64,000 bases of DNA from Mucidula mucida (Eukaryota; Basidiomycota; Agaricomycetes; Agaricales; Physalacriaceae): positions 1,302,001 through 1,366,000 of the forward strand of contig JADNYV010000001.1 of NCBI GenBank assembly GCA_015501055.1, read 5' to 3'. Positions within the stretch are counted from its first letter, which is position 1, and every line of letters starts with the position of its first letter. A program made the position numbers and the translations under genes. Shown in pieces: positions 1 to 11,369 of this stretch. Below the pieces are notes generated by a model. The model was given only the letters and a program-made list of their open reading frames with translations. It did not search any database and was not told the DNA's origin.

Positions 1-104
1 TGAACTGATCGTGTCAGGTGGACGTCCCATGTGTAAGCAAGCACTTTACTCTCTTCCTGGAATTTCGCTGTGCACGGAGACTGCACACTGTCCTGCTCAA
101 TTTC

Positions 105-2870
105 ATGATTTTTGACCCGACGACTGCCCCACATCTCAAGCCATGGCTTGTTAGAACCTTGGAACCAATGTGCGTTCTATTTCCTATTATTTTCAGGTTG
201 ATATCAACGCCGCTTTTTTCTCAGATGTGACGCCGAACCCGGCGCACTTGCAGAATACATTCTTGCATTGCTCAAGCACAACGTGCCAGAAAATGAGATG
301 CGTAAAGAGCTCGCCGTCCAGCTCGACGAATTCCTTGAGAAGGGTACGCTTCATCTCTCACATCGTACACCGTTCTTGACAGCGCTCTACAGAATGTCAA
401 CCGTTCATCGATACTCTCTTCGCTGTACTCAGAACAAAGTCATACGTACCCTATACCACCGTATCTAGCTCATCGCTGCCACCGAAATCCTCAGACAATG
501 GCATCCCCATCCCACTCGACAGTCTCATATCACCATCTGTCCCAACATCTCCCAGTCGCACTCGAAAACGCAGTCTAGACGATGTGGGAGACGGTCGCCC
601 GTTGATAAAGGGTCCCCGCATCAGCGGTGACGGCAACTATCCGCGCTTTGGCAATGGAAATGGCAGAGGTCCTTCAGATACGCGAGCAGGAACATGGAAC
701 AACGGAGACCAGATGTTGAATGGTTATGGTGACTCTTCCGCGCAGATGAGGGGCAATGGCATGGGCTACATGGGCAATGGCAGGCGCCCACAGGCATACC
801 AGCCTCCTGAGATGAAGCGAGGCATATGTCGTGATTATCATAGTGCGCCGTCAAATTTCCCTCCTGGTTTCAAGAGCTCACGACCTTCTAGATAATGGTT
901 ACTGTTCTCGTGGTGCACTCTGCAAGTTCAGTCATGGCGAGGATGCGGTCATACCTGGCCAAATGTTCCCCACAAACGGCGCTCCCATGGGAGGGCAAGG
1001 GCTTCCATTCATGCCCATGTTCAACCAGTTTGGACATCATAACGGTTCGGGTGCCACCTACGATCCCCGCGAATCGCGAATGGACATTCGTGGTCCTGTG
1101 AACGGCCGGTCACATATGCGTCCCGCATTTCTCCCTCGGGCAGAAGACGGGTCTCGAGTTGTACACGCTTCTGGGGAACTCCCAGTGATACAGGATCTCA
1201 CGCCAAATATTCCACACAATGAAGTCACCCCAAACCCCCATCCCTCTCAGCCCGTGACTTCCCATCCCGACTCCCGTAGACCATCTCACCCAGGTGACGT
1301 TGTTATGGGTGGTGCTCCACCACCGATACAGGCATTTCCGCCTCCGTCGGTCGGTCTCAATGGTGATGTTGACATGATTCCACCCAATGGACGCTCCAAC
1401 TTTCCTCATCACATTCCGAGAGGGAGTAGACCGCCAGTTGCCCAAGGACGAGGTACATTTGGGGACGTCCCTTCTATCCGTCCCGAGCGACGGCGTGACA
1501 AAACTCTGGTGGTGGAGAAAATCCCTACCGACAAATTGTCGCTGGAGCATGTCAACGACTGGTTCAAGCGCTTCGGAACCGTTACCAATGTTGCAATCGA
1601 CAAGGCTCAAGCAAAAGCTTTGGTCAGCTTCTCTGAACACGAAGAAGCGCATGCCGCATGGAAATCGGAGGACGCTGTGTTTAACAACCGCTTCGTAAAA
1701 GTATTTTGGCATCGTCCAATGGAGGGACATGGTCAAATTGGCGCAAAGATGCTGGCGGCATCCGCCCCACTCGTTGCCACTATGTCTGTGAAGGAATCAT
1801 CCGTTCCTCGCCCAACTCCCCCTACTCCTTCTCGAAAATCTTCGACCCCATCCAGTAATGCTGGAGCTATCGCCGCCAAGCAAAAGCAACTCGAAGAGAA
1901 AATAGCTGAGCAGAGGAGTCTGATGGCTTCGCTAGAGACTGCTACCGGAGAGGAGAAGAAGAAACTCATGGTGCGATTGAAAGAGTTGAGCTCTTCGTTT
2001 GCTCCTTCATCATCCTCTCCTCCTATGGCCGCTCCTCCTGGACTCGATGACAAGGAAAAGAAGCAGAAAGACCTTCTTGATAAAGAGTTAGAACTACATA
2101 GTGCTGCGGACGGAGAAGGGGAGAGTGCCGAAGATCTCAAGGCTAAATTGGAGAGATTAAAGGCAGAAGTACTTGATGTTTCCTGCTACATGTGCTCGCT
2201 GATCTCATCTATTCTCTAGGCAGCTAGTTTAGGGATATCAGACCCAGATACGAGCTATCCCGTTCCATACCGCGGGCGCGGACGGGGAAGAGGTGCTCCC
2301 CGTGGCTACTACAGAGGCGCTATGAGGGGCGGTGCTCGGCCCAGTATGAAGCTGGATAATCGCCCGAAACAACTTTTGGTCAAAGGTGTTTCTGCACAGG
2401 ACGTACAAGCGCTCAAGGATTGGTATGAGGTACGTTGGCATTTCAACCGTCCCGTCATGCTCTAAATCCTACTTAGACGACCGGCCAGGTCGATACAGTA
2501 ACATCTCTACCTGCTGGTGACGTTGTAGTTACCTTCAGGTCAAGGGCTGCCGCTGAGCAGGTACGTGCAGTAGCGGTACCCTCGTCTCTCCTTGTGACAT
2601 TTCCAACAGGGTATGGCGAAAGGCACTAATGTCCCTACCGTTGGAACTGTAGAACTTAGTTGGCATGCTGGCTCGTTACCGCCACCCAGGCCCAGCAACA
2701 TTTCGCCAACCAATACTTCTTCTGCTGCTTCGTTAACCACAGACTCCAAGATGTCTGCACCTGCCCCTGTACCAGATGCTGACGAAAAGAACCTATCACA
2801 TATACCTGATGAAGAGGTCATCGCAAGTGGCTGGGGTGGGGACACAGAAGATGGCATGGGGATGTTCTAA
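105..2870 (+). CDS. RBM26/RBM27-type RNA-binding protein (PWI-like, CCCH zinc finger, two RRMs)
   Basis: Seven exons join in frame (105-169, 225-343, 393-842, 892-2168, 2220-2429, 2477-2560, 2610-2870) and give 821 residues. The N-terminus is a PWI-like domain containing LEPICDAEPGALAEYILALL and FLEKE. A CCCH finger follows (C-x8-C-x5-C-x3-H, ending CKFSH), created only after removal of the 843-891 intron. RRM1 begins KTLVVEKIP near 1500, a coiled coil runs at about 1870-1990, and RRM2 begins QLLVKGV near 2370, with an RGRGRG linker before it. The C-terminus EVIASGWG...DGMGMF resembles the family end. RBM26/27 proteins (Rmn1 in fission yeast) link polyadenylated nuclear RNA to exosome-adaptor complexes; the role here is inferred from family. 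The start at 105 gives MIFDPTTAPHLKPWL, the usual family N-terminus. It converges on the F-box gene 70 bp downstream. Confidence 0.9.
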
Positions 2871-2940
2871 TTCTATGTTCATTGATGTACACTACGTTTG
2901 CTGCGGTCTATCTGTACAAGGACGTCTGCGTACGTCTTGA

Positions 2941-4458
2941 TCACGCCCATGGGTTGAATCCTTCTGCTGTAAACGGCGGTTCTGCAGGCTTTGCGAGGCG
3001 CTGAACTTTCCATCGGTATCTAAGCTCGACATTGAGATCGAAGACCTCGCGCCACATGAAAACCTTTTTCACCAATGGATCCCCCCTCCTGAGAATGCGT
3101 AAATTGAGTCGGCGGAGCCGGGTGACCCCATTAATCTCGTTGTCCTGACATCTTGCCTGCAGCATCTGCGAAAAGGCTTCCGATACGGCCCCAGACTCAT
3201 CACGAGCGAAGTCCCAACTCAACTCCTCTAATTTAGGCGCAAGACAATCTCCAAGACAATATTGAGGGTTGAGCAGTTCGAACAAAGGGAATCCGATGCG
3301 CGTGGTAACCCGGATATCCAGATGGGTGAGATTCGGAATCAGAGGAAGGAGCCTGGCAAGAATGGTTATATTTGCGAGATCTCCTCCAATAACCAGGCTT
3401 TTGAGGGGACATGCATTGCGCGAGAGAAACTGCTCGAGGTTCAGCTGGGCACGTAATCCAGCACCGCGCGCCAGTATAAGCTCCTCCAGGGCAGGGAGCG
3501 CCAAAACGTTCAGCATTGCCCCGTCCCCCATACCATCCCGCAAACACAGCTTCTTCACACGAGGAAGGCTATGCCAGTCGCTGCTGCTGAGGATTCGACG
3601 ATCACGGAAAGGAAATCGGACATTGAATGAGCACTCCTCTACGTTCTTGCATTTCATGAGAGTAAGAATAGAGGAAGCTTGGTTGATAAAATTTTTAGGT
3701 CTAGGGTGTGCGCCAAAACCTTCGTTGCCTCTGAATTTGTAGCGTGTAAGCTGACTCCAAGGAAGACCGACCATGTCGGAAACGGTGGCGTCAAAACAAC
3801 CTTCGATGACAACGTTATTGAGACGAGGAGCATTCAAGAAAACATCGAAGTGTGCCTTGTGATCTCGAGGAATAACCACGACTAGGCGTTGAAGAAGAGG
3901 AACACGGTTTTTGACGCCGTAAATAGCGGGGAACAACTTGTTAGGCACTGCGATGCGCAAGTATTTCCAAAGATGAGAACGTCCGAGGATTGAATGCAGA
4001 ATAACGGCGCCTACATCCGTGTTGGCTTTTTCGGAACAGGTAAGACTGATGGCAAGAGGCCGCGAGCCTGACCATTTAAGCCAGTCTTCAAGAAGGGAAG
4101 GCGCGAGGGTGACGAGCGGTTCTGAATGTATGCGGTTGACATCAACATTGAGAACCCCATAGAGAAAGGTCGAGGATGCAATGATTGATCTCCAACGTCG
4201 GCATACGCGGGCGACGCGCGTCAGATCGCATTTGCGAGCGAAGAGATTGACGTGACCGTCGCCGCTAAGAAACTTGAAGAGGATAAGAAGGAGCTCAGTA
4301 GGGAAACCGCGAAGACAAGATAGCATGGCTTTGTAGTCGATGATGATACGCGACAATCTATAGCGTCTAGCTGAGAACTCCTCTCGTTCGCTTGGGGATT
4401 TGGGAAGTACAGTGAGAGAAAACAGTTCTTGCTTGGCATCCTGGACTTCCCGGAGCAT
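2941..4458 (-). CDS. F-box protein (agaricomycete F-box/LRR-like family)
   Basis: One long exon encodes at least 505 residues. An F-box lies at about residues 48-95 (LRGFPTELLLILFKFL ... VCRRWRSIIASS). A long leucine-rich C-terminal part follows without clear canonical repeats, with leucine-spaced segments such as LPALEELILARG and LPLIPNLTHLDI. F-box proteins of this kind recruit substrates to SCF ubiquitin ligases; the substrate is unknown. The nearest ATG is at 4458, but the frame stays open upstream and encodes YYRSNEAPLYQESLDML. Agaric F-box proteins often carry a similar SN-x-P stretch before the F-box, so the true start probably lies in an upstream exon (about 4460-4720) that I could not resolve. 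Many paralogues are usual in mushrooms. Confidence 0.8.
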   Translation of the reverse strand: MLREVQDAKQELFSLTVLPKSPSEREEFSARRYRLSRIIIDYKAMLSCLRGFPTELLLILFKFLSGDGHVNLFARKCDLTRVARVCRRWRSIIASSTFLYGVLNVDVNRIHSEPLVTLAPSLLEDWLKWSGSRPLAISLTCSEKANTDVGAVILHSILGRSHLWKYLRIAVPNKLFPAIYGVKNRVPLLQRLVVVIPRDHKAHFDVFLNAPRLNNVVIEGCFDATVSDMVGLPWSQLTRYKFRGNEGFGAHPRPKNFINQASSILTLMKCKNVEECSFNVRFPFRDRRILSSSDWHSLPRVKKLCLRDGMGDGAMLNVLALPALEELILARGAGLRAQLNLEQFLSRNACPLKSLVIGGDLANITILARLLPLIPNLTHLDIRVTTRIGFPLFELLNPQYCLGDCLAPKLEELSWDFARDESGAVSEAFSQMLQARCQDNEINGVTRLRRLNLRILRRGDPLVKKVFMWREVFDLNVELRYRWKVQRLAKPAEPPFTAEGFNPWA

Positions 4459-5035
4459 ATCGAGTGATTCCTGATACAGAGGAGCTTCGTTGGAGCGGTA
4501 ATAGATAGTTTGAATGTTTGTGTGATAGGTCGAAACGATATGGTCTGGAGTGATGAATGGAATAGCCTTTCTTTGAGCAGTTGCATCAGTGTATTGGCGA
4601 CGGACGATAACGGCTCGCTTGATAGGCTTTCGTGCCCTCGAATTTTTCTTTCTGATATAGGCGGGAAGCGTCTTGGAGCGAAAAAGTCAGAATCAACGAT
4701 GGCGAGGTTCAGCTAAACGACGTACGAGGGGAGGAATGTAACTGCAACTCGGTACCAACACCTCTTGAGGTTTCGGTGTCTGCTTCAAGCCTAATTTCAA
4801 CTTCATGGCAATGAAACGGGTTTCGCTTGATAGAGTATATCGCTGAAAGGTGGTAGATGGTAAAGAGGAGCGCTCTGACTTTAAGCTTTAAGATTCAAGG
4901 GAAGGCGCCACATAACATGAGCAAATAACGTGTCGCGCACTGGGCGATATATAAATAGTCATACGACACGGTACTCATAAGGTCACAGCTAGATTTTGGA
5001 GATCTGGTCACTCAAACACTTGTGTAGGACTGTCA
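4459..5035. other. Intergenic region upstream of the F-box gene
   Basis: Probably holds the unresolved 5' exon and promoter of the F-box gene and the 3' flank of the PXA gene. A TATATAAA string is present at about 4948. I see no other gene here. Confidence 0.5.
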
Positions 5036-6714
5036 TTAGCGTTCAGGATTCCCTATTAGTTCCGGAAATAGAGCGACAACGACTCTATCCAGCAACATGA
5101 CGATGAGATGGACGTTACAAGAAGCATTTGAAAGAGGTTCGACCGCCGAGTGAAGACCATGTTTCAGATCATGACCTAGAAGGATGGGCAGAACATGTGC
5201 TGAGCCGTTTTCAGCGTGAGAGGCAGGGGTCAAGCAAGACTTACATGTACCTCCACGTCCTCGCCATGCAAGAAGTTTGGCTAACATTTGTGCCTGTTCT
5301 TCAGGTGTGGGATCAATGGGAGGCGGCGCAGGATAGCCATTCGGGAACAAGGTGCGCTTCCCGATACGAACAATATTCAGCACGAGCATTGGCGATAATG
5401 TTCGTTGTATAATGAACGGTAGAAGACTATCATTCGATAAGCATAGCAAATTGGGAGAGAATATATCCTACCGATCCAAAAAAGGCGCGAAGAAAGAAGC
5501 TAACATTCTGGCCGTCGTTTCTATCACACTCGATGCGAAGCGGTCTCCCATAGAAAGTACTTCAGTAACCATGAGCAGAGGTGCTTGAACATAGTGCGGT
5601 TGTATTGGTCCTTTGACAAATTCGTCAAAACTGGACGAAGAAGACGCCGGAGAAGGAGTAGACGACATTGAAGACGATGAGGATGGTGCTCGCGAGAGGG
5701 ACGGGGAAAAGCGAGTCTCAGAGTTGGACGAAGTCGCCTTCTGTACAGTGGAAGAATGTGGTAGGTTTTCGGGTTTAGGTGAAAGCCCGCCATCACCCTT
5801 TCGTGGGGTCTGGTTGACCAATTTAATCGTGTTGACTGCTTGCTTATACGTGTTAATCAAGGCAAGGCAGGCACCTGATATAGACTGTATGGCAGACAGA
5901 AAAAGAACGATTAAAGTATGGAACGATATTGCGGACAGTGATAATTGTAGAGGCGACTCTGCAGGCTATAGGGGTGTCAGCCTAACTCGAAGTGGCAGTT
6001 AAGGTATAAAGATACCTGAGTGACGGGTAGAGGCTGCGGACCAAGAAGGTCCACAATGGACTTGTGAATGAACCACGGTTGGGTAATCTTGGGGATAATA
6101 TCTTTCAAGAGAATCTTGACGATAATCTCGCGCACGATGAAACGTTCAGCCTCTGGAGCTGAATCTTCCGGAGGCAGACAGGCTTTCAAAATGTGGTCAA
6201 CGACCTGCCGAAAATAAACCTCGTCTATTTGCCCGTCAGGAGAGACCGCCATGTGAGGTTGGAGCTGGTGAAAAATCTGGTTGAGAGAGAGTGCCCCACC
6301 TGCGGCGTAAGATGTCGTTAGCTTGGACTTTGCATTGCGGTAATCACGATAATGCTGCGTGACGATGGTAGGGACGTCGCGACAAAGCAGAGGCGGGAAA
6401 TCAGTCGCGAGGACACGCGCTTCGAGAGCGCGGACAACGTAAGTGAGTATTCGAGTTACTTCCGGCAAGAATTCCTTGTCGTAGCGGGTTATTTTTGTCC
6501 ACCACGGATTGACAAATGCTCTAAGGGCCAGAGCGATGAATTCGTAGAGCTCTGCATTGAGTTCCGGCGGTACGGGGGAGATCAGGAGCAGGGGAAGGTC
6601 CTCTGTGGGCAGCGTCGGGAACAGGAGGCGCTTAGCGAGGGTTACTGGCTGAGGGAGCGGCCTCGACATTGGAGAGCGCGTTGAGGACGCCTTCTGGGAC
6701 GTGATACTTGCCAT
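5036..6714 (-). CDS. PXA-domain (PX-associated) protein
   Basis: Exons 6714-6016, 5965-5472, 5426-5251 and 5199-5036 join in frame to 510 residues. Residues about 20-225 form a PXA domain: LNAELYEFIALALRAFVNPWW, then VTRILTYVVRALEAR, CLPPEDS and FIVREIIVKILLKDIIP. A hydrophobic segment follows in exon 2 (FHTLIVLFLSAI), then a Ser-rich linker. A conserved C-terminal part reads RLLPFIIQRTLSP, RTLFPNGYP and CNVHLIVMLLD...LFPEL. PXA domains occur in sorting-nexin-type proteins at endosome, ER and vacuole membranes; this one has no PX or RGS domain. The last intron (5250-5200, 51 nt) is a multiple of three with no stop, so an unspliced transcript would still encode a 527-residue protein. It is divergent from the membrane-protein gene at 6900. 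Confidence 0.8.
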
Positions 6715-6899
6715 CCTCGTGGTAGAGTGGATGAAAGATGTCGAATGATCGGCATTCCTCTTGTCAATGTCGACATGTCAGCATCATTGCTCCGACCTTG
6801 ACGACGACTCCCGTCTGCTCGCTGCTGCTGTTGTCGCCTCGCGACTGTGGCTTCTCTTCTCCACCTTCAGTCACTCCTTTTAACGCCACATTCATTTAC

Positions 6900-8259
6900 A
6901 TGCACATCAGCCGTCGTGACTCTACCGATGGCACCGCCAGCATCTCTCGCCAAAATCTTATCATAATCGCCGTCTGCGCGAGTGTTGGCGGTCTTCTTGT
7001 CCTCGGCTTGCTTGTGCGCTTTATTCGTATCCGGATTGCCCGCTCAGCAGCGAGGTCCGCGCCATTACCTCCAGTGCAACCTCTCGCCCGTCACAGGGAG
7101 CAACAGCTAGCCCGGTTCTATGCCAGCAGACCCAGTACAACGTACGAGACAACGTATTTACATGTTCCCCATCCGTTCGTTGCTTCCAGCTCCTCTTTTC
7201 ATGGCAGCAATGCTTCCCTTCTCGGCGGTTCGCAAGAAAGTCACAGTGTTTCGCGACATGCTAGTTCGCTCACTGGGTGCGACACCGCAGAAGACGTCTC
7301 ATTGGCCAGCCCAATGGTCGTCAACGATATACAGCTGCCTAATCCTAGTTTCCATGGCGGAAGTGGAAACTCTGGCTCCGCTGAGAACGACCCAAACAGT
7401 CCTGCGGAAACTTCGATTTCTACCTTGTCCTCACAGCAGTCATCCTGTAGTATGGGATCAAATCCTATGTATCGCTCGCCTCGGCGTTCCACCTCGCAGC
7501 CGCGACCTCCCTCTTCCCATTCCCGCCGGGCCCGTCCCCTCTCTATGACGTCCACTAGCACTTCGTTGTCCAAGTCAAGCAGAACAACACTACGCAGTGG
7601 AGTACCACACGCACCTCATAATCATATCCAAATTGTGTTGCCTGCACCCCTTGGGCTACAACCTAATCGTGAACCGTTGTCACGCCGCCCACAAACCTAT
7701 GCAGGTCCTGATGGGTTCAATCGTTTAAGCGTGGTAGACCAGTGGACCCCCAAGACCTATAGGTCTGAAGGATCTTATGGCATGGAAAAACGCCCTCGCT
7801 CTGTAAGCACAAGTCAGTGATCCAACTTGTCTTCTTCAATCTACTTTGGATATTAATATCTTCATAGGTGAGCCACGACCTTCGACATCTTCACAATCTA
7901 GCTCTCGCGGCCATTCTACCCATTCAAGAGAGCCGCGCAGAACGAATTCTGCCCTTTCGTCCACATCTTCGCATCATTCCTCCTCGTCTGTTTCTGGACT
8001 TGGATCTGCTCCACCAGTCCCCCGAATCCCTTCCATGTACAACAATATTACATTCGACACCACATATCATAATCGCAAAGGTCTCGGAGCATCAAATTTT
8101 CAGTATTCAGACCCGCGAGGCAGACCTCTTGATCCCTCACCGCCGTCTTTTGCGAATCCTCGATCTCTATCTCTACCACCGTCAACCGCAGGCTCCATAC
8201 AGCGGGGAAGAGACCCACATTTCTCGTCTGGCGATAGTACATACAGAACATACACATAG
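6900..8259 (+). CDS. Single-pass membrane protein with Ser/Pro-rich cytosolic tail (unknown function)
   Basis: Two exons (6900-7812 and 7868-8259; the intron has a weak GTCAGT donor) give 434 residues. The start at 6900 places a short extracellular or luminal N-terminus before a transmembrane helix (LIIIAVCASVGGLLVLGLLV), then a basic stop-transfer segment (RFIRIRIARSAARS). The rest is low-complexity Ser/Pro/Arg-rich sequence without a domain I recognise. The frame is open further upstream to 6738, but the extra residues look non-conserved and would put a long leader before the helix. Similar anchored low-complexity proteins are frequent in agarics, and no function can be assigned. It shares a 185-bp divergent promoter region with the PXA gene. 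Confidence 0.6.
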
Positions 8260-8473
8260 AACTATCATTATTTGTATCCTTGGATGGTTTTGTAATCTTA
8301 GAACGAATCAGAAAACAAAAACAGGTAAACGACATCCCGTGATCGGGACTATCGGCATTGGGCAAGTTATCGGTCATCATATCCGATGCAGCCGGTTTGC
8401 CGGCCTTCATTCCACTTTTCTACCTAAGTGAGTCAAGTGACACTAACAGTGCTTGCAGTGCTTGCAGTTGACC

Positions 8474-10192
8474 ATGTCACTATCCATGCGCTCTATCCAT
8501 CTCAGAAACGTCGCCCCAGGACCGCACATGGCTCCCTATATCTCGAGCAGGATATGCGAGTCAGACCCCTTCTTTAGACCCAATGACGGGAGAGATGATA
8601 GCGTTGCCTGACATCCAGGTTGGTACTGCCTTTGAAAACCCGTTCACGAGAGGCTCAGTACGATATTTCAGCCCAATCTTTTGAAATATACGCGGAATAC
8701 AAGCCCTGCACCTCCCCCGCCTTCGAAGAACTTGGTCTTTGGGCATACCTTTGTTCGTAATCTTCGCGAACTATGCACTCGCACCTGATGAACGCAAACA
8801 GACTGATCATATGCTCACCATTCCTTGGAGCACCATCTCTGGTTGGAAAGAGCCTCAAATTGAACCATGTAACAACACGTGCCTTGGGTGGACAACATAC
8901 TAATCCCCCATAGATGGACCATTACATCTCATGCCTAGTTCAACGGCTCTTCATTACGCTCAAACTATATTTGAAGGAATGAAGGCTTACCGAGACGACA
9001 CCGGCAAAGTAACGCTCTTCCGTCCTGAGATGAACATGAAACGAATGAATGACAGTGCTACCAGAGTAGCATTACCGGCACGTACCCTCATTCTCCGCTT
9101 CTCATACCTTAGCTCATGCTTTAGCTGCAGAATTTCGACGGGAGCGCGCTTTTGGAGCTGATCAAAGAACTAATCCGCATCGACAAGCATTGGATCCCAA
9201 ATGAGCCGGGACACAGTCTATACGTGCGCCCTACACTAAGTACGGCTTCCTTCCTTGATATGCGCTCTTGCGCGCTCACTAATTCTCCTGTAAGTTGGAA
9301 CCCAGAAGGCAATTGGAATTGGCCCCCCGAATGAGGCTCTACTCTTCGTCATCTGCAGTCCTGTTGGACCGTACTACCCGAACGGCTTCAAGCCCATCGC
9401 TCTTTACGGTACTACCGAGTACATCAGAGCTGCTCCCGGGGTAAGTTCTATCTACAAACAGAGCTTCTACTCGTCTAAGTTTGATCGCGCAGGAACTGGC
9501 GCGTTCAAACTTGGTGCGAATTATGCACCGGGAGTCATGCCTCAAAAAGTTGCAGCTCAGAAGGGGTATGCGCAAAATCTGTGGCTCCATGGACCGGAAC
9601 ACGATCTTACCGAAGTCGGTCATGCTTTTTTTCTCTATCGCGGATCATGCTTACCTTCGCGTAGGTAGGAACGATGAACATGTTTGTCGTCTTCAAAAAA
9701 GATGGAGGTGTGTAATGATACTCGCGACCTAACCAAAGGTTCTCAGTACTCGTATCAGGTTACGAATTGGTGACTCCACCGTTGGACGGAATGATTTTGC
9801 CGGGCATAACGCGTGATTCAGTTCTTTCCCTGGCTCGTGAACATGTATCGGGTCAGAAGAAACTGGCAGAGCTCTCAGACAAACTGATTGTTTCTGAACG
9901 GCGTGTAACAATGGGCGAAGTGAAAGCCGCGTCTGAGAATGGAACACTCGCAGAGCTTTTTGGTGCCGGTAAGTGCACTCGAGTCCATGGAACACGTTAG
10001 AATAAAACCGTTTTACAGGTACTGCCGCTGTCATCAGTCCTGTTGATAGGATAGGATACCTTGGCCAGGATCTTCATATTCCTACCGAAGAGGATGGTAA
10101 TGGGCCCCGTCTCCCGGCCCATCTGGAGAGAGCTCGTTGGTCGCCAAATGGGCAAAATCCCTAGTAGCTGGAGTGTCCCAGTGACAGAATAG
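8474..10192 (+). CDS. BAT1: Branched-chain amino acid aminotransferase (apparent +1 frameshift near the 3' end)
   Basis: Eleven exons: 8474-8509, 8565-8618, 8672-8752, 8802-8878, 8914-9077, 9131-9239, 9295-9440, 9493-9618, 9669-9707, 9759-9968, 10019-10192. Together they encode about 404 residues if one base is ignored. The PLP fold-type IV enzyme transaminates Leu, Ile and Val with 2-oxoglutarate. Visible motifs are [52 protein letters not shown] (PLP-lysine region KLGANYAP), [28 protein letters not shown] and [12 protein letters not shown]. The short basic N-terminus could be a mitochondrial signal, though the first exon junction (GTCGCC donor) is weak. The intron at 9078 has a GC donor. 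At 10099-10100 (GGTAATGGG) the frame runs to an early stop, while the family C-terminus ([17 protein letters not shown]) continues one base out of phase to 10192. Confidence 0.85.
9078..9130 (+). other. GC-AG intron in the aminotransferase gene
   Basis: Only a GCACGT donor after codon CCG and a CTGCAG acceptor restore [16 protein letters not shown]. No GT donor nearby keeps the frame. Confidence 0.75.
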
Positions 10193-10299
10193 AGCTTAAT
10201 CTAGACGTGAATAATCTCGGATTTAACGCTGGATCGTACAGATGGATAGCATATTCGTACAGAAGACTTCGACTTCTCTTCCTTCGGCGGTAATATAAT

Positions 10300-11131
10300 C
10301 TAGAGTTTGAAAGATTTTTTGGGATATTCAAGTTTGGATGCGGCGGGTTCGTCGACAAACCAAAAGATGCTTCCTGGATGCACAGGTTTAACGCGGGAGG
10401 CAGGCAACCCTTCCTCAGGTCTGTCCAGGACAGTACTCAACATCTCTGCCTTCTCTTCTCCCGTGGCGACAAAGGCGACACGCGCGGCGTGGTTGATGAC
10501 CGGGTAGGTGAAGGTGATGCGGCTGGTGGGAGGTTTCGGGGAATCCTCAAGATATGCTATCCACCGGTCTGTCTCGGAAAGCAATTCATGGCCGGGGAAA
10601 AGGGATCCAGTGTGTCCATCTGTACCCATACCGAGCAGGATCAAATCAAACACGGGGAACCGGGCTGCATCCTTCTGGGCAAATTCTCCGATGAGCTCTT
10701 GCTCATACGCATCGGAAAGCTCCTCCAAGTCATCGAGGAGAGAAGGGTCCAAGGCATGGATGTGGCTCTCGGGGATTGGACTTTGGAGAAGAGAGCTTCG
10801 GTGCAAGCTCGGTGGTTTGACTCGGGATGATCGAGAGGAACAACTCGTTCATCCACATAAAACACCTGCCTATTGGTATTTTAGTACCGAGACACATACA
10901 AATTGATGTAAAAGCTGACCATTTGTCCCATTTCACGCCTGTACGCCCAATTAACCCTGCCAACATTTTTGGAAGAGAACCGCCAGACAAGGCGATGGTG
11001 AATCTGCCCTTCTTATCTATCGAGTCTTTCTGAGCTTTGACAATGAACTGCGCCAGGGAATCCACCAGGATGTCTGAAGAGGGAAACGAGTAGACCACTG
11101 GGGGTGCCGGGGGATGGTGAGCAGCTGCCAT
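10300..11131 (-). CDS. 6-phosphogluconolactonase (apparent -1 frameshift)
   Basis: Exons 11131-10920 and 10869-10300. The enzyme hydrolyses 6-phosphogluconolactone in the oxidative pentose phosphate pathway. Motifs are [12 protein letters not shown], the [17 protein letters not shown] signature, the [20 protein letters not shown] active-site block, [15 protein letters not shown] and [14 protein letters not shown]. The exon lengths sum to 782 nt, not a multiple of three. The frame that reads ALFSKV changes to [12 protein letters not shown] at about 10776-10783, with no room for an intron. One missing C in a GTCC/CAATCCCC context would explain it. About 260 residues would match the family length. 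It lies 3.2 kb from the next enzyme of the pathway, with the oxysterol-binding protein gene between. Confidence 0.88.
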
Positions 11132-11369
11132 GTTGACGATAACTTGTGAGAGGCGCGCTGTGGTAAGAAGCGAAGAACCGTAGGGCCGAGTAATGACCGC
11201 TGTGATGTCATCGATCCATTCGACCTTGTCCGCGTAGTCACAGCCAGGCAAGGCGAAAAAACCCTAGACACGACCAGGACTGACTAGTAAGAGATCGTAG
11301 ATTCTATCGATGTATGGGGATTAAGTACTATTGGTATTATACGGGTATATCCAGTCCTTGTGATCTCTC

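Noticed and set aside
1110..1736. 208-codon antisense open frame
   Set aside because: It lies opposite the conserved RRM exon of the RBM26/27-type gene and has no recognisable domain.
4948..4956. TATATAAA string as a promoter
   Set aside because: No gene starts downstream on the plus strand, and the start of the minus-strand F-box gene is unresolved, so its use cannot be supported.
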